Below are positions 50,601 to 62,600 of a DNA stretch of 64,000 nt, piece by piece. The notes beneath the pieces are model-generated. The model had not been told where the DNA came from, did not search any database, and saw only the letters and a program-made list of their open reading frames with translations. This DNA is from Casuarina equisetifolia (Eukaryota > Streptophyta > Magnoliopsida > Fagales > Casuarinaceae), in contig CM052357.1 in NCBI GenBank assembly GCA_028551475.1, positions 10,339,931 to 10,403,930 on the forward strand, written 5' to 3'. Position 1 is the first letter of the stretch. Each line of letters begins with the position of its first letter. The translations under genes were made by a program, and so were the position numbers.

Positions 50601-53600
50601 AGTCCACAAAAATGATTCTAAATATATAGCATAAGTTGATACAACAAACATTCAATAGGAAATGCAACAACCAGTTGGTAGACACACCTATGAAGAGGAA
50701 ATTGTTAAACCTAGATCAGAGTAAAAGATAAACCTCACATTGGAAAGATATCAATGGTGCTAGTGGTCAAGATAAGAATAATTGCAACAAAAATTATGAC
50801 CTTAAGCTTTTGAATGGATCTGTATTCTAAAATGTTATGCTATAATCTCATTAAAGATTCCTGAAAATATCAATTTCCTAACATGTATCAATAGGAGAGA
50901 AGGCACAAAGAGTGTGCTTCCTGAACACCCCCCCCCCCCCCCCCCCCCGGGGGCAAAAAAAAAAAACTCAAATAAGCAAGGAAAGAAGAAAGAAGAAAAT
51001 ACAGGTCCATGTCATTGCCAATTCCCCATGCAAGATTAACCATGAACTTTTCCCTAGGACTGACAAAGACTCTTCAGCATCATGACCCCAATTTGTAGTG
51101 ATGGATCAATATTCAGATATGGTTCACATTATTGTTTGCTCTAAGATGTCCAATGTTATCCATATTGCTAACTTTAAAGAGGGTGCTGAACTTCATGAAC
51201 GACTAAAACTATCATCTTGGCTCACTATAAGAAAGTTATGAGTAACTTTTGAACAAACAATAATGTGAACCATATCTAAATATTGATCCATCGACTTAAA
51301 CTATCATTTGGCTCACCATAAGAAAGTTATGAGTAACTTTTGAAGAGCTTCATGGAAATTGCTGAAAATATGACCGAAGTTTCTTCTTTTCATGCCCAAA
51401 TTGATGGGCAAACAAAAGATATTAATTGAAGTTTGGATGACCTCATAATAATTGGGAGCAAAGACTTCCTATGGCTGAATTTGCTTAAAACAGTTCCTTC
51501 AAGCGGTCTACAGGTCATAAACCACTCAGAGAGAGTAACAGGTCTATCTCCTAAGAAGCCAATAAATTTGGTACCTATTCAAGCCTACACTAGTGTTTAA
51601 ACTTAACATTTTCACCCAATATATACATGAAGTAGATGCTGATCGCAACTAGCAAAAACAGCTACAAAGCGCACACTGGTTTGTGAAGAACATTGGTCAA
51701 ATTCAAGAGGAGAGACATGGCGATGGTTCATCTTAAGCTAAAAGTTATCCAAAAGGCACGAACAAGAAGCTCTATTTGAGAATTGCTCGTCATTACAAAA
51801 TTTCAAGAAGATAAATCCCAAGCCTATGTTATTGACTTAATGGAAGTTAAGGGTAAAAGTAATGTTTTCAACATTGAATATCTAATCCTATACCAGAGGC
51901 AAGATAAAGATGAGTAATATTGCTATTGCCGCTATATACTTACCAGCCCCAATACGAAGGAAGAGACTAAAGACATCATTGATCATCAACTAGTGAACAA
52001 ATTGAGGCAGCCAACAAAGGTATCACGTCAAATGGACGGTTTTTCCTTCAGTTGCACTTGTATGACCAATAATGAGCTTCAACACCTTTACCCTTACTTG
52101 TAAAAGTAATTCTTTACCATTAACTCACTAGGGTTGAGCTTTCTCAGGGCAAGGAAATATGACTGAGACAGGTGACCTTGCCCTCATAAATTTTATAGGA
52201 GGGGTACAAAGATGCTTTAAAGGCTCAATGTTTCATTTGGGGTATGGATGAAAGACATCCTAATTGGGAGCATGCCTAATTCAGTTAAAGTATAGAGGAT
52301 TATATCTCTGCACATGGCTTGATTATAAATGTCAGGTCCTTCTTTTTCTTTTTCTTTTTTCTTTTTCTTTTTTAAATTCAGCTGTTATTTTCCAGGACAT
52401 ATGGGCTTTATTCTGTGGTAATGATTTAAGAAAAAAAGATCCAGTAACAATTGTTTAAGGATTGTGTAAAACCATATGTGAGGTGTAATGCTGAGACATC
52501 TATTGAGATGCTGAGGGCTTCTTCAAGATCTATAATAGTTGGCAAATGTAACATACCTCTGTCATTTCTTTTGATAATGTCATGATGTCCGCATTGTATA
52601 ACTTGGTTTTCTCTTGTATGGATTCAATGGAAGCCTTCTCCTTAGCAGACCACACTGCCTTTTCCTCCTCCATTTCCAAAAGGGAATCAGATAGTTGCTA
52701 CAAATTCCAAAATATAACCCAGTGACCAACTTCACACCAATAAAGCACAAAATTACATAGCAGATATATGGCATACTCAAAGCCTAATTTATGATACCAT
52801 CGCTAGTTCTTCCTTCTCTTCTGCTAACTTTTTCACAGAATTTTCCAGCTTTTCCCGATTGGATTTTGATTCTTCCAAACAATGTCTCTACAATGAGAAG
52901 AATAGGATGCCCAATTTGAGGATTAGGTAGATACATAGAGACACGTTAGAGAGAGAGACAGAGAGAGCGTGAGAGAGAGGAAAAGAACGAAAGCATTTTA
53001 GTTGTCCCATGACAGACATGGCAGCAAAGAATCATAAAACTGGGGGGACGTAAGGAGAAAAATGCAGAAGCTTACAAGGGCTGAAATATCTTCCTGCAAC
53101 ACATTCAGCTCCTCGTTTGATATGTTCAACTGTTCAGACAAGGCTTCTATTTCCGAAGCCATACCCTCATTTCGAGATACGGCCTCTTCTTTTTCTGTGT
53201 ATGCAGCAGCCAATTCCTCTTCCAAAGAAGCAATAGTTGTCTCATATTCGAATAGAAGAACTTCCAGTTTTTTGTTTTCTTCCTGAGCACCAGAAAAAGA
53301 AAAAGAAAAAGAAAAACCAGTAATCGGACAGCATCAGAATCAGTGGGTTCTACGCTTCAACCAGCAAGAAATGTAACAGCTGGGTGAAGACAGTATTTTC
53401 CTAGCTAAGTAAATTGTTTAGGCACTGGAGATCCATCAAAGATATTTAACCAGAGATAATCACAATGCGTAGCATGGCAGACCAAATTGTTAAATAGAGG
53501 TGTAAACAAGAAAACAACTTCCCAAGTAAAAGATCATAACATCCTATATTCCATTACTTTAAAAGAAATAAAATAGCTGAAGATATATACTTAAAACTTT

Positions 53601-56600
53601 CATGTCAACCAGTGTGGACTATATATGTAATTGCAAAGTGCACAACGAAGCTACCATATCACTTTAAGTATATAGCTCTCTAAAAAGAAAGACCAGCTTG
53701 CTTCCAAAACCTGCCATATTTTAAATGGACACATCATTGGACTAACAAAATCGATAACATTGCTTTGACCCACTATCCCTACATGTACCTCGTATCAAGA
53801 CACATCTCAAGTACAACACTGATTCAGTGAGGGGATCCTTGCTTTGGCAGTCTTAATTTTTTTCTTAAGAGAAATACGCGTAAGACTTCTAGATTTATAA
53901 TCTTTGGGTTAGTCTCTAGCGTAATCCCATGAAGAAAATGACTTCCCTCATTCAAATAACTTTTTTGTTTTTAGAGAAAAAAGGATATCAAGCTTTTCCA
54001 ACAAAAAAGTGCTGCTAGAATTACACAAGACCATATGATATCATAAGCTTAAACAAGCCAGAAAACCATTCACTCTTACAAGGACTAAAAGGTAAGTGAT
54101 TTGGACAATCCATTTTCAGTATTAAAACTCAAAGCTCAATACAATTATCAATTCACCCGTTCACCACACCATAATATAAGAAATGGATATCAAGTCCCAC
54201 TTTAATCACCTGTAATGTGTGTTCAAAAAGAGCAGCCTGACCCTTGGACCTTTTTGGATCAAAGACCTTTGAATTCCTGTCTAAAACTGAGTCACGCCTT
54301 CTACCCACAAGTGATTCACGTTTGTTAATATCACGCTCAAGAAGAGAGTTCTGACCAAGTAACCGTTTTATCTCTCGTTCAGCAGATGCTTTCTCACCCT
54401 ACAATCGCACAGATAAGTTTATGAAAGATAACAAATTAAAAGTCAACTGCCACAAAAAAATCCAGGAATATTCTGAGACCTCAAGTTTGGTTTTCTCCTG
54501 GATTGCATTCCTAAGTTTGAATTCAGTTTCTTTCAGCTTTGTTTTTGTTTTCTCGAGATCTTTTCTCAAATTTTCCTTTTCCTTGGCTATGGAACAAGAT
54601 GATAAACTCAATATTTCGTTTTCAAGAGTTTGAATTCGCAAAAGAAATCCTGTCTTTTCCAGATCTTGTTGGTCCGAAAGTTCCTGCAAGAAAATGTTAC
54701 TTAACAATCATTATAATGTACATTGAAACAAAACGTGGGTGATAGTACAAATAAAATCTTACCTTTAAGGACTCTTCAGAACGTTGAGTAGCTAGTAATA
54801 GTTCTTCTATCTCCTTCTGGATATCATAAGATGATTGTACATGGCAACATGAAACCCAAATATCAGTGTACAGAAAAATCTTCAGGATAATGTTAGAAGT
54901 GTCAAATTCTCATGTACCAAAAGTATACAAATGATCGCACCTTCTTACTCTGAAGTTCCGAAACCCTTTGCTTCATGTGATAATGTAACTTCTCATGGTT
55001 ACCAATAATTGAATTTTGTTCCAGAGAGGTCTTGTTTATCAGAGTCTTGAAATCCTATGTAAAAAGAGAAAATGGCGATTATAGAGAATAAAGTATTGAC
55101 ATAGTTATTCTGTAATACCAGTTAAACTTAGAAATACCCTCAATATGTTTTGAGTACTCACAAGGAACATATCAGCAACGGCAGAAAAACTCCTAGAAAC
55201 CTCATCCCAAAGTACTGATGCACTCTCAACTACTTCTTTCGAGTTCTGGCCTTCTGACATCAATTCTTGAACTGCCACTGAAAGCTTAATAAAAAAATCG
55301 GAATTCCCACCCTAAACGAAGGTAATAATGAACATTTTGATAAGAAAACTTGTTTATATCATAGATACAATTTACAATGACAATATTAGAAAAGACACAA
55401 AGATGTGTAAGAGGTCATGAGATGCAGAAGATACATCAGTTCTCTCATAGTCAACAGATGCAAGTTGTTCACGAGCCATCCTGGCCTCTTCCCGTGCAGA
55501 TAGAAGCTCATCATAGAGCTAAAAAAACAAACAGCGTTTATCAATTGAAAATCCATGCGCCATTGGACAAACAGAACATAATCTAAAAGCATAAAATACC
55601 GAAGTGAAAGAATCAGATTCTTGTTCAAAAAAATAGAATGCACCATGCGCCCTCACTCACCCACACAAATTCACACAACAGACAGACAGAGTAGTTATCA
55701 AGATTTAACTCCAGAATTGTTTGCATTTACAAACAAATCTACCATAGACCCAAAGACTGTTTTGTGTATCTTTTTCTGCACTCTTTTTAGGGTGGTGCAA
55801 CACTGGGAGTTGGAGGTTTGGTTTTGATTTCATGATTTCCCATATGCTAATGATGTTAGCGGTATTCGGCATGGAAAGGATATTATGATTCATTACCAGG
55901 AATAGGGATGTTGAGGTAGGAACCAAACAGAGTCTAATAAAGAGCAGATTCTTCAGAATACAGTCGGCAAAATTGCCACGAAGAGTAGCTTATTTTAGTC
56001 AATTTTACTTTAGTCAAGAACAGTATCTCACCGTGAACCATCCTCCACTTTTAAATTGTAGCAGACGAGTGTCACTTGCAGTTTTTTCTCTTTAGACTTT
56101 GATATTTATCAAGTAGCGCCCCAGAAGGTGGCAGGGATGTTGCAGTGTTGGGTTGGGCATTTGAACAGATACTAAAGCATAGTGATCAGAACTGCAGTCC
56201 CTCCCTGCCTTATGCAATGCATCTAGAGAGAAGGGAATGTACATCCCTCTTGAGGGTTACAAAATTTAAGCCATGAATTGAATCTCCTGGCCAAATCATT
56301 CTACCATTAGATGGTTAAGACTAGTGCATTTCATCCCAACTTTGCTAGGTCTCCTAGAACTTTTAAACATTAGGAATCATTTTTGTTTTTGGTACTTCTT
56401 GTTTAAATGTTGGTATCTCCGTTGTGTACTTTGGGCGTTTTGCTTCGTTTATAATTAATCTTTCTCTTGAATATCAATTAACCTTTACTTAGTAGAACTC
56501 AGCACGAGATAAAGTGTACAAAATATGTCCAAAAACTTGTAAGGCACTTTCGTAGGTAGTACTGCATTCGGAGACTAGATTTACTAGAAAATGATAATAA

Positions 56601-59600
56601 TTGATAAGGTATGTCGAAAAAGACCAAAAATCTACTTCAGGTCAGCAAGATATCCAATCACTCTTTAGAGCTTGCTAAACCCTTATCATCTCCCACAAAT
56701 GTAGGAAGTAGTAATAGTGATAACATGATTACTTAAAATAATAATAACAATCATAATGTTGATAATATTAAGAGGATAATTATAACATTGACACTTGCTT
56801 GTGTAAGACATTCATTTCAGTACTTGGATTACCTCTTTAAACTTATCCCTGGCACATATGTTCTGCTCCGTTGCCATTTCAACAATACTATCCAAATTTT
56901 GCTGGCTAGAAGATCTCTCCATTTCCAACATCTTAATCTGTGAGATAGGCAATTTAGAAAAAAATAATCAAATAAGAAAGGTACATATAGAGGAAGCAAA
57001 AATGAAAAACTGACACAAACCTGCTCTTGAAGTCGCTTGATCACAAGGATAGCCTCAGACTCTCTTATACTAACATTTTTGTCCCCGTAAACTGAATCTT
57101 TATGGATATGATGCACGCAATCGTCATTTGATTTGCCACCGCAGCACAAATCATCCTTAATAAGCTTTCTGGTTAAGAAATCAATTTGAATCTCATCCAT
57201 AATTCTCTACACCAAAGAAAAAGAATTGACATGAAACACAATTTTCCATGTCTTGAGGAAAAGAAGTTTCAATCGCTGGTATACATAGGTTGCAGCCACC
57301 TCTCATTGCTTTTCTGTAAACTATGATTCATAAATAGAAAAAAGAAAAGGCACCATAAAATTCTAACCTGAGTTTCAAATTTTAAAAGCAAATCTTCATA
57401 TTCTGCTTGCATTTCTTCCAATTCATTGTCCACCTGGCAGAAGTGCAGAAATTAGGTCCCAAACGAGGAATAAGAAAATGGAGAGGAAAAAGGTGGTTGC
57501 AAACCATGGGTAAGCTTTTGTTCCTGAGTGGCATTTTTCTCCTATTTGTTACCCATAATAAACCACACGGCTCAGGAAGAGAGCAGTCCTCCAGTGCATT
57601 ACTTTTACCATCTGCATATGGTTTGCAGGAGTCATCCGTAGCATCTTCAATTTCATCCACCAGCTCTTCAAAAGGAAGAAGTGGTCCCGTGTCACGCTTA
57701 AGTCTCTCAGGCTTTTCACCAGAAGCCGTTGATTGAACAGTGGAAGTCACCTAAAGTGCGGAAGATAAGGATTAGTTCAATGGTTTCCAACCTTTGACAT
57801 ATTGAACTGAGCAGCCAGAGTCCTCAGAGTACATTGCAAGGAAAAAGTCAAACAAATTATATTTTCAGAGGTCTCAACATACTTCTAAACATGAAGCCTG
57901 AACTATGTAGAACAAGGAGATCTGTTTAGCCCCTTAACGCAGTCATGCTAATGATGACAATAGGAACTTCCTAAGTGGCCCGAAGTTGCTCTTTCAGGAT
58001 CATACCAACTTTGTACTTGTTACACACTAGTGCAAACATTTCACCCAAAAATATGATCAAAGATTCCATGATAAGGTTGCTATCTACTCCCAAAGCACCT
58101 CAAGATTGATACGGATGCTGCATCAAGATGTCCACATTGTAGCTTATAAATGTACTCCCAACATTGACCAAAATGTACTGTATTTTTGCATAGAATGATG
58201 AAAAAACTCCTTACTGCTCAACAAGTTTATTTATACTTGGGAAATACAAACAACAATATGATAGGCGGCACAAAATTTAGTTTTTGCTGTAATAAACATG
58301 TTAAGAAATAAGTATTTAAGGTAACGTACAAAATACTTGATAAAGTTATCGAGCAAAAGAAGGAAATTATAGTTTCATGAATGATATATCAGGCAAATAA
58401 TAATAGTAGAAAGAGGGGATAAAAAAGAAAATAGTTCACCTCCCTAAGAATCTCTCGTGAAAAGTTTCCTGGGCACCATGTATCCCGCCTTTTCTCCTGC
58501 AGAAGTGAATAGGAAAGTTGATCAAGAACCAGAGAGAGTAATTAAAGTAAATTAAAACCATGATTCATAGTTTGATGAGAGGTATGGCCTGAAAGAGGTG
58601 TAATTTGAAAAGAGGCAAGCATGATGCACTTGATGAGAACTTATGTTGGAAAGGCATTTGTGGTGATGTAGAGATTTTTTAGACTTTCCAATAGTGTAGT
58701 TATGTTGCACTAATTGTTGAAGGAAGAGATTGTTAGGATTAGTGAAACAATTAGGTCAAATAACAAAGTTATAATATCTTAATTTATCAAGGAGTACATA
58801 TGTAATTCCAGAAACTAGAGTTTTCTTCCATAGATAGAGAAAGTATAAAAAAAACATAGTAAATCGATTGTTTGAGAAAGCCCCCTTGGGGGTTGGCTGT
58901 AAAGCCCCACGGACCTATTATGAGTGTCTCATAAGTTCTAGATGATAAGAGAATTCCCATGAGATGATGCCCATTTAGGGAAAGTGAAAGAAAATCTAGG
59001 AGAAGTGTCTATATATAGGGAACATAAGAAGTCCAAACCTCCTTAAATATATGTTGTGTTTGGGAGTGTGCATTTATGCTGTGTGTTCAATACATACATG
59101 GATGATGATGCAATCTCAAAATCCCTAACAATAAGCAGATTAGTTTTATTTCTGTGGTAAAAATATAACTTGCATTAGCTTGTTATAGAACAAACCTTTT
59201 TATTGCGATCCCGAATCTCGTCCCTAGTTGAATACAAAACAATGGAGCTTAAGTTTTCGATTTGCTTGGCTTGCTCTTGCAGCCTCTTCTCCCATTCAGC
59301 TTGGGCTTTCTTTTCCTCCTCCAATTCCAAAGCTATGCGCTCTCTCTCCAATTCAGTCTGCCAAGCCAGTATCACATTTTAGAAGAGGCACAGATTCTTA
59401 TAATATAATGGAACAAAAATGGACATCGTCAAACCTTAAGTAATGTGTTCCGCAGATTGAGGATCTCCTCTTCTAAATGCTCTGAATGAGAGCCCTGAAC
59501 ACAGACAGAAGCAAGACAAAAAAGCAAAACAACAAAAAGTGGAAATACAAATGTTAAACAGGCCAATATTTCCATCAGCATTCATAAGTGACTCCATTCT

Positions 59601-62600
59601 AAATAGTAGATAAATAAGAACAGTTTGGCAGACCTGCAGTTTGGTCCGAAGCTCCTCAATTTCTTTCTTTTGACGCTTCAGCAAAGCAGCATCTGTTAAA
59701 ATCTGGCATGAAAAGAGGAACTTAGCTGAAACAAGACCAACATATGACATTGAAAGAACCAGCCAAAAGCCCAATGTATGTCCGTATTGTAGAACATCTT
59801 GAAGGGAATTTGAACTTGACAGCAAAAAAGAATGCCAATGGAAGAGACTGTCTCGATAAACAAGCTAAAAATTAGCAAAAACCTCATTCACACGAGCACA
59901 GTTTGTAACACGTAAAGCTCTGCTTGCGAACTGGAGACTGCTTTTAGTCTCATCCGCATGAATCTGCCACGGGACAAGAGGTGCTAAGCAATTAACATAG
60001 GCTGTAAATCCAAAAACAGAGATGCAGAAGGCACAAAGAGAAAAGCGAAACAAGCAAAGAATGAACCACAAAAGAAAGTGATTTTTTTGTGCCTATATTG
60101 TGTGGAAGTACTCTCAATCTCCCCCGGTCAGTTGTGGAAAAATCTAACTTTTGGAATCTAATAAAATTCCTCCCCAGAGAAGTTGAGAAAAATGAAATTT
60201 AAATAACATAGTTGGAATAGGTAGATCCATTCTTCAAGAGAAAACTTTGATGCCTGTAAAGAGTGTTCCATAAAAGTACTGCTTGAGTTTGAGACAGTAC
60301 AGATACTGCAGGATATTCATGAAGACTTCCCAATGTTATCATCTCACCGTGTACATGGCAACTTGCTCCAAATAAAAAGACATATAGCATAAAATAACTG
60401 GTGCAAAAACCAAATACCAGTTCAATTTTTCCTCCCTAGGTGTCTTTTCTAGAAGATCTCACCCACAGCATGCACCCAGAATTACATCAAGTCTCATCAG
60501 CATGTAAATTTTCATCTCAGATTAACCTGATCATCTAACCCATCCAGCTTGAATGCAAGTATGAGCTCAAACATTCCTTGGATGCAACCTCCCACTTTTA
60601 ATGTAAATAGATATGAGAAAATGCCCCTGAAATGCAAATGTTAAACTAGAAAATACGCAGCACTGGCTTGTAGTTTTTGACCATCTCAAAACGTAGGTTT
60701 GTCACAATGCACGAGTAAAAAGAGAAGTTTCAAATCACTTTTTCAAGCGACAATCAAGAACCTCATATATGCTCAGTCAAATCCAGTTACTACTGCCGTA
60801 GTAACAATAATTCCATAATCTTTATGATTTGTATAATGTAAGGTTTTCATCAATAATATAAACATATCTATCCACATACCAGAGTCCTTAGGGAGAGAGT
60901 GGTTTTGACGTAACCTCTCCTGTTATGACGAATTTTCAAGATTTCTATTGATAATGAATTTATCCACTATATCAATACTAACAATACCTTCTGTTCTTGT
61001 CTATTGCCTAAACCGCTTCCGAACCCCCCCCCCCCCCCCCTTCCCTTCCCTCCCTCCACTTAAGAAGACTAGCTCTCCTATGAGCAGGAAAGCTACGAAG
61101 GCAATTTCATCTTGTGCCAACAGAAGGATGGATGCTGGGGGCTTTCCAACAACCTGTGGGGTAATTAGATGAAAGTGGGTCCTAATGCATTATCTTTACA
61201 AGTATAGGGTTTGATTTGATGAGCATGAAGGCAAGTAGCATTGCTATGAATGAATTAAAAATGGTTTTGGTTGAGAGCAAAGAGGAGTCAGTAGCATCAG
61301 AATTAGAAAAAGACGAAGACAAGGCCAAGGAGCTTTTGGAAAAGACAAAGAGAGGAGTTTACAGGATGTCAGATCTGTGGAATGTAATGAAAAATAAAGA
61401 CTAAAGTTCAGAGCGAGTCAAAGGATAATATTCTCAAAATTGTTTTCAAGGTTATATTGTGACAACAAAAATTAGTAACTGGAACATATTTTATACACTG
61501 ACATTTTTCAAAGCAAAGATAGCATAAATAGTACAATCACATGATTCAAAGCTCCAGCTATTGTCACATGCATGATAAAATTATTTGAAAAATCCAGTCT
61601 TCACAGCATGTTGGGCTTATAAAATCAATGTTCTACAATTGAATTAGGTGAATGATAGGGTCTAGTAAATGATTTGTAATGGCAGTAGAAAATTTTTAAC
61701 AAGCTGCACACCATGATATCAAAGAAACATGAAATTACTCTATGAATAACAACCTGGGCAAGCGTGATATTGCATATTATTGCTGTATTTGAGTTTCCAC
61801 CCAAGGCAGGTTGCAAAATTCTTGTAAGCTTGCTATCTCGATATGGAACATGACCCCTGAAACATAAAATTCAATAAAGTCAATTCCATGTAGAAAAAGA
61901 GAATCATTCATAATGATTCATAGAACCTACCCTTGACTCTCAGCACCTTCGCTCAGTTTTTTAATCACAGTTCCCAGAGTCATCAGGCTTTTATTAATGT
62001 GGGAACCCTCTTTAAGTCGAACACCTTCTGCTCCAGTTTTCGCTGCACGTTCTGAACCAGCAAGGTCCACTAAATTCTGGAGGAAGGAATAAATTGTACA
62101 GATAAGCATGAAAAACAATACAAGAGGGAAAAAAAATTATGTTTCAGCAATAACCTACCAGAACTGATACACGAACAGCATCACAAGAGCTGCCAATATC
62201 TTCATTTTCACCTTTGTCTCGGCTCTCTATTATCTATTCAACTAAATGATAAGAAGGATAAACATATATCACCACATAACTGGCACATAGAGAAGGATGA
62301 ATGCCATACCATGCGGAAGATGGTGTGTGACCGACTACTGTACAGATTCATATTTGTCTCTCCAATATGCCGATGAGCTGAAATTATCGGCAGAAAACGT
62401 TAAATAAGTTTTTTCAACAAAAAGGGACATCAAAATGCGGTATGACCAAAAGCACCCCTCTTGGAGGTGAGTGTGAAAGAACCTAAAACAGGAAGGGAAA
62501 GATAAGAGATATTTGAGGATTTAATTAATTGATGTTGGATGGATGAAGATATACATAAAAGAATAAAGAAAGAAAGAAAGGAAAAAGTCAGTAATCAGGA

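Noticed and set aside
61216-61404. A 62-codon plus-strand frame rich in Glu and Lys in kinesin intron 9
   Set aside because: Composition looks protein-like, but it has no recognisable family, no splice partner and lies in an intron; the motor sequence joins perfectly across it.
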